A stretch of DNA of 64,000 nucleotides from Xestospongia muta (taxonomy: Eukaryota > Porifera > Demospongiae > Haplosclerida > Petrosiidae), in the NCBI GenBank assembly GCA_963693285.1, contig OY848928.1:3286501-3350500 (forward strand), given 5' to 3'. The translations under genes and the position numbers were made by a program. This document shows, piece by piece, positions 33,440 to 45,489 of the stretch. The notes beneath the pieces were generated by a model. That model saw only the letters and a list, made by a program, of their open reading frames with translations. It had not been told where the DNA came from and made no database searches. Numbering within the stretch: position 1 is the stretch's first letter; each line of letters starts with the position of its first letter.

Positions 33440-34670
33440 CATAAGGTATTTTACCTTTCTCTATTCCTGAACATAGATGTTTAGTTGAGGGAGTATTATC
33501 AATATACGTAACTGGGTCTGGCTTAATAAAATCATTACTGTCATCACTATTAACAACTGGAATTGCTGTAAAGTTTAATAAAGTATAATCAATTTTCTTT
33601 ACCAATCTTCTCGGGTCTTCCTTTAGTAAATACTCCTACAGTTATATCATGTATAATATAGTTTAAGTATAATTGAAAATTAACCTTTCTTAAGTTTAAG
33701 ATATATCATCATCTCCATCATTGAGATCTGGTTCTATTAAAATAAAACAATATTTAATTACTGAGTGTTTTTCATCTGTTACCATCTCTCTTCTTAGATC
33801 TTCCTCTAGTAACAACTCTGGTTTTGTCAAGAAACTTCTCATTACCTGTGAAAGTATAAAAATAATATTACAAAGTGCAGATTTAATTACTTCTTTTAGC
33901 CCTGAACATAGATGGTTAGTTAAGGGAGTACTATCAATGTACGTAACTAGGTCTGGATCAGTAAAATCATTACTGTCATCACTAAGAACTGGGTCTGCTG
34001 TAATGTGTATAATGTTATTTTAAAATGAAGTATAATCAATTTTCTTTACCAATCTTCTCAGGTCTTCCTTTATTGGATACTCCTACAGTTATATCATGTA
34101 TAATGTAGTAAAGTATAATTGAAAATTAACCTTTCTTAAGTCTTGTAGGCACTGGAGGGTTTAGATACATCATCATCTCCATCATTGAGATCTGGCTCTA
34201 TTAAAATAAAACAATATTTAATTACTGAGTGTTTTCATCTGTTACCATCTCTCTTCTTATATCTTCCTCTAGTAACAACTCTGGTTTTGTCAAGAAACTT
34301 CTCATTACCTATGAAAGTATAAAAATAATATTACAAAGTTCAGATTTAATTCCTTTTCTTTAGCCCTGAACATAGATGGTTAGTAGAGGGAGTACTGTCA
34401 ATGTAAGTAACTGGGTCTGGACCAGTAAAATCATTACTGTCATCACTAAGAACTGGGTCTGCTGTAACGTGTGTAATGTTATTTTAAAATAAAGTATAAT
34501 CAATTTTTTTTACCATTCTTATTGGGTCTTCTTTTATTGGATACTCTTACAGTTAATGTAGTAAAGTATAATTGAAAAATCACCTTCCTTAAGTCTTGTA
34601 GGCACTAGTTTGGGTTTAGATACATCATTACTAGTACAAGGAGGATCTACTAAGATAATTATGAAATAAT
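33440..34670 (-). repeat. Three tandem direct repeats (period about 430-470 bp), each with exon-like coding blocks
   Basis: Copies centre on 33.45-33.73, 33.89-34.20 and 34.36-34.65 kb. In each, the minus strand encodes SNDFxxPDPVTYID then S/NTPSTKHLCSG (ORF 33605-33420 in the first copy), and a second block KEDPIRMVKK (or close variant). The blocks are bounded by AG and GT signals, suggesting tandemly duplicated exons. No known domain. It lies between the ankyrin/transposase reading upstream and the Ulp1-PHD module downstream, all on the minus strand. Confidence 0.65.
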
Positions 34671-34687
34671 CCAACCTTCCACATTAA

Positions 34688-35850
34688 TTAACCTTTCAAC
34701 TTTCGTGTCCTTCCTTTGATTTTATTCTTTGCCTTATCTCTGGTCTCAATAGCATCACTTATTTCTAAGCTTGTCATAACATGGCCGTAGCTTTTGATTT
34801 GCCTCACTGGTATTTTACTTGGAGGTTTGGGAGTAACTAAATATTTGCTGATGGATGTTGAGGTTGGTTCAAGCACACAGACATATTCTTGCTCTTCATC
34901 AGAAATGTCATCTGAAACATAGCTTCTGCTCGGAGACCGATTGTAAATTGAGTCATTTGGATTTATTTGTGAACTAGGACTAGTGTAATGAGCTCCTGGA
35001 CTGTACAAGGTATATGAGTAAGTCCAGTCTGTTGAATTAAAGTTTCAGGTTTAAATGATTTATAGTAATTGTCTATTGTCTGAACTGCAAATCTATTAAA
35101 TGGACTAATACCAGTAGTTTTGAAAGCAGACAAAATGTTGCTAGCTGTCATTGTACTCAGCCAAGCTTTAGCAAAAAGGACTGAAAAATCGTAAATTGTG
35201 ATGACTCTTCCTGGATTGTTTGTATAGAAATCATGACAGGCCTGTTGCCAATACTCTTTCAATGGTGAAAAGCACCCTTTGTCTAATGGCTGAGTAATCT
35301 GAGTGGTAACATCTGCATTCTCTTTAAGTAGTAGTTCAACAACTTGGGTACGACCATTTAGAATAGCTATCGTTAGGGCAGTCGCTCCATTTTCATTCTG
35401 AATATTAACATCTGCATTCTCTTTCATTCTGAATATTAACATCTGCATTCTCTTTAAGTAGTAGTTCAACAACTTGGGTATGACCATTTTTACTAGCTAA
35501 CATTAGGGCAGTTACTCCTTCTTTGCTCTAAATTTTAACATCTGCATTCTCTTTAAGTAGTAGTTCAACAACTTGGGTATGACCATTTTTACTAGCTAAC
35601 ATTAGGGCAGTTACTCCTTCTTTGATCTGAATTTTAACATGTGCATTCTCTTTAATTAGTAGTTCGACAACTTGGGTATGACCATTTTGACTAGCTAACA
35701 TTAGGGCAGTCCATCCATTTTTATTCTGAATGATAACATCTGCATTCTCTTTAATTAGTAGTTCGACAACTTCGGTATGACCATTTTGACTAGCTAACAA
35801 TAGGGCAGTCCATCCATCTTCCTTCTTTATTATATTTCTCTTTATCTTAG
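34688..35850 (-). pseudogene. Ankyrin repeats fused in frame to a pogo/jerky transposase C-terminal part
   Basis: From 35,850 leftwards about five ankyrin repeats are readable (NGHTQVVELLIKENADV and GWTALMLASQ patterns, 33 residues each); one TAG lies at about 35,529 and a short duplication at 35,405-35,455. In ORF 35487-34963 the last repeat (QVVELLLKENADV) runs without a break into TTQITQPLDKGCFSPLKEYW and FKTTGISPFNRFA, the third-Asp block and the tail of a DDE_1 transposase. After a frameshift at about 35,000 the transposase-like C-terminus continues (VTPKPPSKIPVRQIKS, VMTSLEISDAIE) to 34,688. The transposase DNA-binding region and first two Asp are absent. The fusion may be a chimeric gene or an insertion into a transposase relic. 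Confidence 0.7.
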
Positions 35851-36660
35851 GATGACAAGTCTTATTAAATCTGTTAGGAGCAGTTTGTTACCTCCTGATA
35901 TCAAGTATATAGGTCAGGTTGTATATGAAGTTCAAGAAGATAATCGTGAATGGTTCATGAAATTTACAGTTGCTAAAAAAACTAGGAGTGAGTACATTTT
36001 TATTAAGTAATTCAATTATTTAGCTAAATGTTTTGAGTTTAGTATATTAAAACATCTCTACCAAGTAATGATAAGAGAGATGTACTAATTCCATTCACAT
36101 TTCAAACTACCACTAAAGACTGCTACATTGAATTAGTATTTGGAAATGAGTCTATTTATTTTGGTAATGGTTGGAGTATTCATCCACATCTTCATCCCAG
36201 TCAAGTGAGTTGCCTTTGGTTGTTGTTCATCAAGTAATTGCAAAAATTGTTTAGATTTACAAGAATTATATGGACAGATTTGGTTCTCTAAGTCCACCAT
36301 ACTACCTCAACTGTTTGTTTACGGTGTTTGTTGAACCTAGTCCAACTTCTGCAACAAACATTAGTCACTATATTTTCATAAATGGAGTGAAACCAAATGA
36401 CATGAAGATATGTCTACTTTGCTCTTTATCCAGGTACATGCCTGTACCAAATTCTTTTCCTCGATTAATAATTATTGTTGTGATTCGAAATGAATAAATA
36501 ATTTATGGTAGAGCACCAACACACGTGATCTACAGATGACAGGACAAAAAGATAGCTCGACCTTTCTCATTCTTTCCAAACACAGGCAACAAAAAGGAGA
36601 AAGGAAGTTGATGGTCCTAATCTTCAAGTAAGCTAAGGGTCACAGCTGTATTTTCAACTA
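35851..36660 (+). pseudogene. Multi-exon gene of unknown family
   Basis: Exon-like blocks with plausible borders: 35851-35987 (MTSLIKSVRSSLLPPDIKYI then EVQEDNREWFMKFTVAKKT, donor GTGAGT), 36043-36206 (DVLIPFTFQTTTKDCYIELV, ESIYFGNGWSIHPHLHPSQ, donor GTGAGT), and about 36,255-36,433 (YKNYMDRFGSLSPPYYLNCL, TNISHYIFINGVKPNDMKIC, donor GTACAT). A short exon at 36,585-36,628 reads ATKRRKEVDGPNLQ. The joint between the first two blocks is out of phase with the borders I chose, so either a border is wrong or the gene is broken. I recognise no domain. It is unrelated to the hAT that follows. Confidence 0.4.
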
Positions 36661-36669
36661 ATAAATTTT

Positions 36670-39025
36670 GTTTATTCTAGGTCACTTCTGTTTCCACTGA
36701 GACTGAGACAACTGATGAAACCGATAACACAGACATTGAATCAGTTTCAGTTTGCTCACTGACTACATCGTCAAGATCAGATAGACCTACTGACATTGTC
36801 ACACATCCTTCTCAATCTCTTGTTCAGCCAATTTATACAGTTTCCTTCACAAACCATTGTACATGGCCATAGAAGGGTATTTAATCCTTCATGGTAGACC
36901 CAATTTTTATGGATCAAATACTTGATTTCTAGAGATACAGCATTTCGTTTTCCTTGTAGATTATTTGCATTAGGTTTGAGCCAAAGGCAAACAATTTTCA
37001 CTCAAGATGGATTCCGCGATTGGAAGGATGCCTCGAAAGACAAGGTATATTTCACAAGCATGATGTTTCTCCAACACATAAAGCAGCTACATAGGATGGT
37101 CTCATTCCTTCATGATAATGACAGAGGTACGTCTATTGCTCAACACTTTGACAAGTCACGAAAACAACTAATTTAGGGTAATAGGCATTACATAAGGTCA
37201 TTGTGCGAAATAATTTTTTGTGTGCAAGGTAAGACCTTGCATTGGGAGGACATACAGAGAAAGTTCACTTACAAAATTGTGGTAACTTTTTAGAAATATT
37301 ACAGCTTCTTGCTTGTCATGATTTGAGTATTAGGCAGAAGCTTGATGGATGTCCCTGTAATGCCACATACACCTCTCCAGAAATGCAGAATGCCCTTTTA
37401 CAGACAATGAGTGATGTTGTTCGTACAAGGATCTGTAATGAAGTACAGAAAGTATGTCATTTTTCCATTCTAGTGGATGAAACTAAGATACCAGCAAGGA
37501 AGAACAATTAGCTATTGTACTGCGTTACGTTGATGCTACTTCTGCAATTTTCTATGAGCATTTCATTACATATGCTAAAGCAAAGTCATTAGATGCTGAG
37601 AGCTTTACCATATATATCTTAGATATATTAAAGGAATACCAGTTAGACCTTTGTAAGATCATATCACAAGGGTATGATGGTGCATCTGTAATGTCAGGCA
37701 GTTTGTCTGGTGTGCAAACACGAATTTGGCAAGTAGTTGCATCTGATTTAGCTGTACGTATTCCTTGGGTTGACTCTCAGTTAAAAATTCATGAAGACAC
37801 CATAGAATTGCCATTCATTACCACTTCAAAATTGTTGAGGACAATCCTACAATGGGGCTAGTAGTATGACTGGGCACTTGAATGGAGTTGCTCCCAAGAT
37901 TTGAGCTAGGGTACCGTCTCCCATTTTTGTACTCTGCTTGGCTCGCTGCACTAATTTAGCTTTACAAGGTATTGGCCATCAACGTGCACCAGTTAGGGAT
38001 GCACTTGATCTTGTAATGGAATTAACTAAACTTATTCACTACTCCTGTAAACAATCAGCTTTATTTGAAAGTTTGCAAGCTCAACTCTCATTTAAGAGTT
38101 GCAAAAAATCTGAAAGTTTAAAGCCATTATGTCCATGAAGATAGACAGTGAGAACAGCAGCTTTTATGTCTATTCTCAACAACTATGGTGTTCTTTGTGA
38201 AGTTTTACAAATAGTAAATGAAGAATGCCATGATCAGTACAGTCAACAAGCGGTTCGCTTTCTTTCTTCTAATGGAGAAATTCAGCGCTTTCTTTATAAT
38301 TAAATTATCTTTTTTGGTTTTCTCAGGAATTGAACAGTTGTTACTGTCAATAGAAGGCACTGTTCAGCATGCCTCTTAAGCTGCTGAAGTAGTCCGTAGA
38401 TACCTAGAATGACATAGGACAGATGAAGCAGTTACTTCATTCTATTCATTTTTTAATTTTTTGCAGAAAAAATTTTTAAGACAACTAGTTGGTGTAGAAA
38501 AAGATAATTTTGGCGCAAATAAAACATTACTTTGAGCCAAATTAGCTCAATGAGTATATTCTTATTGAAAAACCTGGAAGATTTCAACAGAAAAGAGGAA
38601 TTCTCATTGCAGCACAGATTGAAAAGACAGTTATTGATCATTCTAATGGAACTTCAGATAACACGTCAAATCTGATGTCTGATGTGGAAATCTATAAGAA
38701 TGATCTCGATCTTTGTAGATTAAGTATTCTACTACAGATGCTTCCTGACCTTATTTAGACAAGAAACATGAACTTGCCTTCTTCATCTCAGATCAAGACA
38801 TTCACCAGTGTGGACACTATTTGCAGCATTACCAATGAAATTGAAAGTAGCAAAACAATGCTGTCTGAATGTACTTCTTAAAACAACAGCCACAGCAGAG
38901 TAAACATTTTCTTCATTAAAATGGCTTAAAAGCTTTCTTGATGTATGTTCACAGAGATTTAACTGAATCACTGGACCTTACTGATATTGCAAAAAGATTT
39001 GTCAGTGTAAACAAATAAAGGTTTT
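36670..39025 (+). pseudogene. ZMYM1-like hAT transposase, second copy type
   Basis: Order: acidic N-terminus (36,680-36,780), TTF finger region RVFNPSW, AFRFPCRLFALG and FTQDGFRDWKDASK (36,880-37,045). Next GTSIAQHFDKSRKQLI (37,128), GGHTEKVHLQNCGNFLEILQ (ORF 37242-37511), HFSILVDETK, ISQGYDGASVMSG (about 37,665), ARCTNLALQGIGHQRAPVRD (ORF 37938-38138) and AAFMSILNNYGVL. Near the C-terminus are LSILLQMLPDLI and the end motif DLTESLDLTDIAKRFVSVNK (38,955-39,016). The hAT dimerisation block (usually xxSERxFS) is deleted or degraded near 38,880. Many stops. No terminal inverted repeats were found. It is different from the copy at 3730-6310. Confidence 0.75.
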
Positions 39026-39930
39026 ACTTTGGTTGTCTTTGAAATACTTCATTGTTAAACTGAACAATGTTAAAATGTTACATATGTGGCCTTTCAAAAT
39101 GTCTTACAGAGATGTCGGTGACTTCCGTCTCAAAGTATTGATCAATATCCATGTTTGTTTATTTCATAAATGCTTTCAGTGGCTCCAAAATGTGTTTCTT
39201 GGATGGTTAAGATTGATAGGAGGAGGTTATTGCAATTATGCAACAAGAGTGGACTGATTTGTTTGACAGAGGAGGGTTGTTCCATTGCAATATAGATTTC
39301 TACCATTTCCTTTACTGCAAAGTAGTAAAGAAAATGGCAATCAAGGATGAGGAAGGCAGTTTAAAAAATGGCTTTGTAGATAGAGCAAAAAATGAAGAAA
39401 TACAATTTTGGTGGAACTGCTAATGCACAATAAATAATCCTGATGATGATCTGGCCACAACTCTTTTCAATACCTCTACTCTATATCACAAAGCAAGTGG
39501 GTATTGCTGCAACAATACATCAATTTATTGATATATTGCAATGTCTAATGCTGCAATACTTCACAATACGCATATTCAGAATTATCGATTATTGTAATAA
39601 TAGGCAGAACCGTGCATGTGTAGCAATACTTTCACCTCGTGATCATGGCAACAGGTGCTACTCTTGTTACTCCTGTTTTTGTTTCCAACCTGTCCGCTAA
39701 GAGTGATGTCTGGTAACATTTTGGGTTCCCAGGAGCTGCACACAAGACTACAGTATATAAGCAGCATGTGGTTTGCTGTATATGTGAAGGCCATGGAACT
39801 CACCCAATAGATGGAATCTGCAGACCACAGTTCTAGAAAACTGAAAGGATAAGAACAGCACATCAAAAGGGTCATAGGGATGCCAGGAGCCCCAAAACAG
39901 CTCACAGACATGCTACAGATCCGTAAAATT
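39026..39930. other. Little recognised; short block DRGGLFH of unknown family
   Basis: ORF 39238-39423 reads QQEWTDLFDRGGLFHCNIDF and KNEEIQFWWNC, a pattern I have seen in uncharacterised transposon-associated invertebrate proteins, but I cannot name it. From about 39,690 a weak plus-strand reading leads into gypsy element 3. Confidence 0.3.
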
Positions 39931-42245
39931 AAAATATATCTCTGCGGAATGCATATACAAGAATCCAATTTGCAATGCTTGTGGGAAGAAGGACCACATA
40001 ACTCAAGCTTGTCATTCTAATTCCCGGAAGAAGCTAACTCTCCTGGAGTCTCAAGGTGATGCTTATTCAGATTAAAAATGCAAGGCTTACACACTAAGTG
40101 AGCCAGTGTCTACTTCCCCCCCCCAATTCAAGTCACACTACAGATTGCCCGAAAAACTTTTGACATAGAAGTAGACACTGGAGCTACAGTATCTATAATT
40201 TTGAAAGCTACAAAAATAAAATAGTTTTCTGATATGAAGTTATGGACATGCAAGTTAGTGTTGAAAACGTACACAAACGAACCTATCCTCGTTCTGGGAC
40301 AGTTGCATGTTGACATGTGTTATCAAGGACAATCTACTACTAAACTCATTCTCCATGCAGTTCCTGGTAATGGTCCAATTCTAATGGGAAAAAAACTGGC
40401 TGAAACATATTTGCCTTGATTGGCATCGAATTGGCACAATTCATAACAAGCCTATTGGCCTAAACGACTTACTTGATAAGCACAAAGCATTATTCAAGGA
40501 GGAGCTGGGAACAGTACATCCAAATAAGGCAGTACTAAATGTGAAGCCTAATGCAACTCCATGATTTTTTAAACCTAGGCCTGTACCTTTTGCAATCACA
40601 GAAGCTACAAGTAAGGAATTAGACAGATTGGAAGAACAAGGGATCTTGAAAAGGTGGATAGCAGTGATTGGGCTGCTCCGATTGTCCCTGTTTCCAAAAT
40701 GGATGGTCAATTTCAAATCTGTGGATCTCACAGTAGACCAGTACTCAGTTCACAAGTCTGAAGATTTGTTTGCTACATTAGAAAATGGAAAATATTTTAG
40801 ATCTTTCACAAGCCTACTTAGAGGAAATTCCATGAAATATGTTAAATAAACACACACCAAGGTCTATACTGATTCATCAGATCACCATTAGGAATTGCAT
40901 CGGCACTAGTTATTTCCCAGAGGCTTATGGATAACATCCTACATGGACTGCCAGAAGTCATTTGTTACATTGATGACATATTAATCACAGGAAAAGACGA
41001 TGAACAACATCTTCGACATTTAGCCACTGTGCTAAACAGATTGGACATGAAATCGATCAAGAAGGAATTCATGCAGTACCTTGCAAAGTGGAAGCCATCA
41101 ACAACGCTCCACCACTCACTAATGTCCGAGAACATCGGTCATTTCTTGGCTTACTCAATTACTATGGAAAATTTATTCAAAATTTCTCAAGCTTTTTACA
41201 CTCACTCAATGGTCTGCTTCATGCAAATCAAAATTGGAAATGGACTGACTGATGAATGTACAAAAGAGTTTGAAGAAGCCAAAAGACAACTAGTTTTTGC
41301 CAATGTTTTGAGCCATTACAACCCACTCTACCCAATAATCTTGCAGCTGATGCCTCTGTCTATGAATAGGACCTGTAATCTCTCATGTCCTGCCAGACAG
41401 ATTGGAAAGACCAATTTCATTTGCCTCATGTATATAACTACTGCACAGCTTGAAAAGAGGCTCTCTCCTTGATTTTTGGAAATTTCACCAATATTTTATG
41501 AAAGAAAGTTTACCCTCATAACTGACCACAAACACCTCACTGCAATTTTTGGTTCAAAGAAAGGAATTCTTTCTTTAACTCCTGTTTGCTTACAGCGGTG
41601 GGCACTTCTTTTGTCAGGTTATGATCACAGTATTAGTTTTAAATCTACAGAAATGAAGGCAGCTAGATCTCTCTCAGATTCAAGTTTTGCCAGTCACCTG
41701 TAACCAAGTTCAGGCTGCAACCAGGTGTGATTCCATTCTTAGCAGACTGTTGATTATGTGAGGAGATGGCCAAAGCAAGTGCAAGATAACACTCAACCTT
41801 ATTAATCAAAGCAAGAAATTACTATTGAAAGTGGATGCCTACTATGGGGTATTCGTCATTATTCCAAAAAGGCTACAGGATCGAATTCTACAGATGCTTC
41901 ACCAGAACCACCCAGGAGTCACTAGAATAAAAGCCATAGCTAGAAGTGGTGGTTGGGAATTGACAAGTATATTGCGAATTTAACAAAGTTATGTCTTCCT
42001 TACACCCATGGATCTGGCCTACCACATCATAGAGAAGGATTCACATCAAATTTGCAGGTCCTTTCCTGGATAAGACGTTTCTGGTAGTGGTAGACATACT
42101 CTCAAAATAGCCAGAAGTTATTCAAATGCCTCCAACAACCTCTTTCAAAACTAGTGAAGCACTCAGGAGTCTCTTTGTAAAATACGGTCTCCCAGAACAA
42201 ACCGCAATTCACCTCTGAAAAAATTTGCCAACTTTATGAGCCAGG
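39931..42245 (+). pseudogene. Ty3/gypsy element 3 (zinc knuckle to integrase), heavily decayed
   Basis: CCHC knuckle CNACGKKDHITQAC at 39971-40012. Protease EVDTGATVSII at about 40,168. RT: KELDRLEEQGILKR (40,612-40,655) and catalytic CYIDDILITGKDDEQHL (about 40,963). RNase H: ORF 41476-41703 with FTLITDHKHLTAIFGSKKG and RWALLLSGYDHSI. Integrase traces: LQDRILQMLHQNHPGVTRIK (41,867-41,930) and a shifted fragment ending near ICQLYEPGHI (42,240). Each domain is in a different frame and no LTR is visible. Domain order is standard Ty3/gypsy with integrase last, unlike the element inside the satellite. Confidence 0.8.
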
Positions 42246-42888
42246 ACACATAAGACTACACAAGTACAAAAAAACTTTAGAGATTGTTGTTGACAAGTTT
42301 CTGGAAGTTAAAAGGAATTGGAAGAACAATATTTAAATATGAGAGAAAAAAGAATGAAGATAAATGCAGAAAAAGAAAGAAAGAGGATTGAGATAGAAGA
42401 GAAGAGAGTGTGACCGGCAACATGAATTGGAAATGTGGCTTATGACAGTGCAAATGACAACTCCTCATCCTCAAGGATATTTATGACCCTTATAATAACA
42501 TGTAAGGACATACACCACCACCACTGTTTATGGGTAGACATAGCGGTGTTAGCAATTCACATAACACACATGATTATTAGTCAGTTTAAAATGGTTTAAA
42601 GCCACAGTAAACTTTAAATATATGATTATTGATTACAATTGTTCAAAATATATTTGTCGCTGAAGATAATGCTTGGGCAGTAGCACTGGTAGTTTCATAA
42701 TTGTGTAAAATACATCATAAATACTTCATGTTAAACACATTTGATCTACTAATACATCAAAGGAGTTTCAAAAGCTTCATGTATTGCATCACATGATTCA
42801 CACATTTACTGTGATGTCATCAGATTTGTATAAAAACAAAGAAACAACAGTATATCATCAGTCCTAGTGAGTCAGTCTAGGTAAAAAC
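42246..42888. other. No recognisable gene
   Basis: A plus-strand reading at 42,340-42,480 is rich in Lys/Arg/Glu (AEKERKRIEIEEKRV, then ELEMWLMTVQM) and could be a Myb/SANT-type protein tail, but evidence is too thin. The rest is AT-rich. Confidence 0.3.
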
Positions 42889-43430
42889 ATGGCTAGTAAG
42901 GCCTTCCCTACTGTGATTCAACATTTTAAATTCCTCCAAGTGGTGAAGGTAACTTCAAAGCCAGATTTATTCACTGCAACACCTACTATTCTGGCTCTAC
43001 TAAAGAAACCAATAACTTGTTGATTCATCTTAAGGTAACCTAGAAGTTTCTTTTTATCAATATGTATCTACTCTTGCTTATTCTGCGAAAACATCTCTCA
43101 GGATACAATCAACTTAAAAGCACACCAAAACCTTGTGCAACAAATGATGAATCACAGAAATCTGCTAAACTGAAGCACAACATGGTAACACTTCTTCAGA
43201 TGACTCTTGTAGTTTGTGTAACAGCTGATCTATGGTCTAGTAGACAGTTTCGAAGTTACTTTAGTATCACCATACATTTGATAGTTAATTGGACATTTAA
43301 ATTATCAATGTTATCCTGTTCCTGCTTTCACGGATCACATACAGCAGAGTCTGTAGGTGAAGAATTAAAGAAAACAATGGACTCATTCCAAATATCATCA
43401 AAAGTGTCGGTTATTATCACTGATAGTTCT
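42889..43430 (+). pseudogene. BED-finger hAT transposase (ZBED-like), N-terminal half, cut by the satellite array
   Basis: First part (42,905-43,030) carries the BED-type finger in shifted frames (VIQHFKFL then FKARFIHCNTYYSGST, TNNLLIHLK) and ends at a donor-like GTAACC. ORF 43062-43487 continues with ESQKSAKLKHNMVTLL, CVTADLWSSRQFRSYFSITI (usually TxDxWTSxxxxxYxxxTxH, first catalytic Asp), CFHGSHTAESVGEEL and KVSVIITD (second Asp region). Directly after ITD the sequence becomes the first satellite unit (TTCTAGACATTTTCAG), so the rest of the gene is absent. No left terminal repeat found. Confidence 0.65.
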
Positions 43431-44650
43431 AGACATTTTCAGTCTTCCTTCTTTGTAAGTTTCTTTAGAACTTTGGTAGAATTATAGCTGCCTTACATTA
43501 CAAAAGACAATGCTTAGTTGCTATTTTAAAAATAATAATAATTATAATAGAACATATGTTCATATAATTAGAACTGCAATTTTAAATTGCCATGTGACAC
43601 ATGACTGACTTCTCAAAACAAAAGTGTTATTTGTTAAATCCTCAAAGGTGCAAAATATGAATTTTGAGGAACTCTGCTCACATAAACGGACTCAAGTGTC
43701 TCTAAAGTGAACCTCTGATGATTCACATGAAATCTAATAGCTCTCATAGCAAATAATTCTAGGCATTCTCAGCTTTCTTTCTTTGTAATTTTTTTAGAAC
43801 TTTGGTAGCTTTATAGCTGCCTTATATTACAAAAGACAATGTCTGGTTGCTATTTTAATAATAGTAATTGTTATAATAGAACGTATGTTCATATAATAAG
43901 AACTGTAATTTTAAATTGCCATATGACACATGACTGCCTTCTCAAGTGTTATTTGTAAATAGAACCTCTGATGATTCACATGAAATCTAATAGTTCTCAT
44001 AGCAAATAATTGTAGGCATTCCAAGTCTTTTTTCTTTGTTAAGTTGAACTTTGGTAGCTTTATAGCTACCTTACATTACAAAAGACAATGCCTGGTTACT
44101 ATTTTAATAATAATAATTGTTATAATAGAACATACGTTCATATAATTAGAACTGTAATTTTAAATTGCTACGTGACATGACTGACTTCTCAAGGAGTTTT
44201 ATTTGTGAAATGAACCTCTGATGATTTACATGAAATGTAATAGTTTTCATAGCAAATAATTGTAGGTATTCTCAGTCTTCCTTCTTTGTAAGTTTTTTTA
44301 GAAATTTGGTAGCTTTATAGCTGCCTTATATTACAAAAGACAATGCCTGGTTGCTATTTCAATAATAATAATTGTTATAATAGAACGTATGTTCATATAA
44401 TAAGAACTGCAATTTTAAATTGCCAAAGTGACAAATGACTGACTTCTCAAGCCAAAACATGTTATTTGTGAAATGAACCTCTGATGATTCACATGAAATC
44501 TAACAGTTCTCATAGCATAATTGTAGGCATTCTCAGTCTTTTTTCTTTCTTAAGTTGAACTTTAGTAGCTTTATAGATGCCTTATATTACAAAAGACAAT
44601 GCCTTGTTGCTATTATAATAATACTAATTGTTATAATAGAACGTATGTTC

Positions 44651-45240
44651 CAGGGTTGGGCGATATAAAGATATTTAGTTGCAATATGACATATTTTTCT
44701 TATCGTTATAGTCAGTATAGTAATGAAAAATATCGCAATCTTTTTGTGCATGCGCATTCCTGTTATCACGTGTCTTGTCGATGATATTTAGTCATGGGAG
44801 CTGTTGGTTAGCAACTAACTGAAAAGTACGGTACAAAATCGCCAGTTTGGAACTACTTCGGTTTACTGACCGATGAAAATGGAAGAGGTGTACAACCTGA
44901 CTGTTTATGATTGTAAGACTTTAGAAGACCTTATTGAAATTGTTATTCCTTTTGAATCAGCCACACAGTGCATAAAGGAGATAAGGTAGTAACAAGTAGC
45001 ATGATAGTGCCTTGTGTACGAGTGTTAAAAAAATACTTTAACTGATCTTTCTCAATCTTACTCATCAAGGTTTGTGTCAACACTAAAAGATTCTGTAAAC
45101 AGAAGACTTTCACCGTATGAGGAACAAGATGCTTTTCTTTTAGCTTCAGAATTGGAACCACGGTTCAACTTAAGTGGTGTACGAACATGGACTATAGTAA
45201 TTGTGAAAGTCCATGTTATTCTGTTATGTTTATGACATTT
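44651..45240 (+). mobile_element. hAT element (ZBED-like), left end and internal pieces, copy 1 in the satellite
   Basis: Starts CAGGGTTGGGCGATATAAAG, the typical left terminus of BED-finger hAT elements, inserted after GTATGTTC of a satellite unit. About 160 bp in, EKYGTKSPVWNYFGLLTDEN is the beginning of a BED zinc finger (44,817-44,880). After a large deletion, FVSTLKDSVNRRLSPYEEQ and LASELEPRFNLSG (45,070-45,170) match the central-to-C-terminal hAT block (xxLDPRFK). No right terminus. Same arrangement in the copy at 48,949. Confidence 0.65.
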
Positions 45241-45410
45241 ACTGTGTCTAGATTTCGTTAATTGGAATAATTATAACCCAAAGGTATTAATTGGTGCCCA
45301 TCTCATTGAATTAGTTTTCTTTGTGTGTTTTAATTGCTTTTTGTTTTATTTGTCCCTACCATTGTTACTTGTCTTGGCATAGTCTTTTGTTGTTGCTTAT
45401 CTCTTTAAAG

Positions 45411-45439
<29 letters not shown>
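45411..45439. repeat. (TA)n microsatellite, copy 1
   Basis: About 14.5 TA units. The equivalent tract in the duplicate (49709-49741) is about two units longer, so the tract has changed length since the duplication. Confidence 0.9.
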
Positions 45440-45442
<3 letters not shown>

Positions 45443-45489
45443 TTATGTTTGCTTTTAAGAAGGTCGTTTGACTAACTTTGCTTGGTCTG

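Noticed and set aside
38783..38971. 62-codon minus-strand ORF with HTSRKLLSHFNEENVYSAVA
   Set aside because: Antisense of the C-terminal part of the hAT transposase at 36,670-39,025.
42277..42474. 65-codon minus-strand Ser/Phe/Leu-rich ORF that looks like a membrane peptide
   Set aside because: It is the complement of a purine-rich Lys/Glu-coding tract; hydrophobic look is a by-product of pyrimidine-rich sequence.
45411..45439. (TA)n tract as a promoter TATA region
   Set aside because: It is a simple microsatellite that differs in length between two otherwise near-identical copies.
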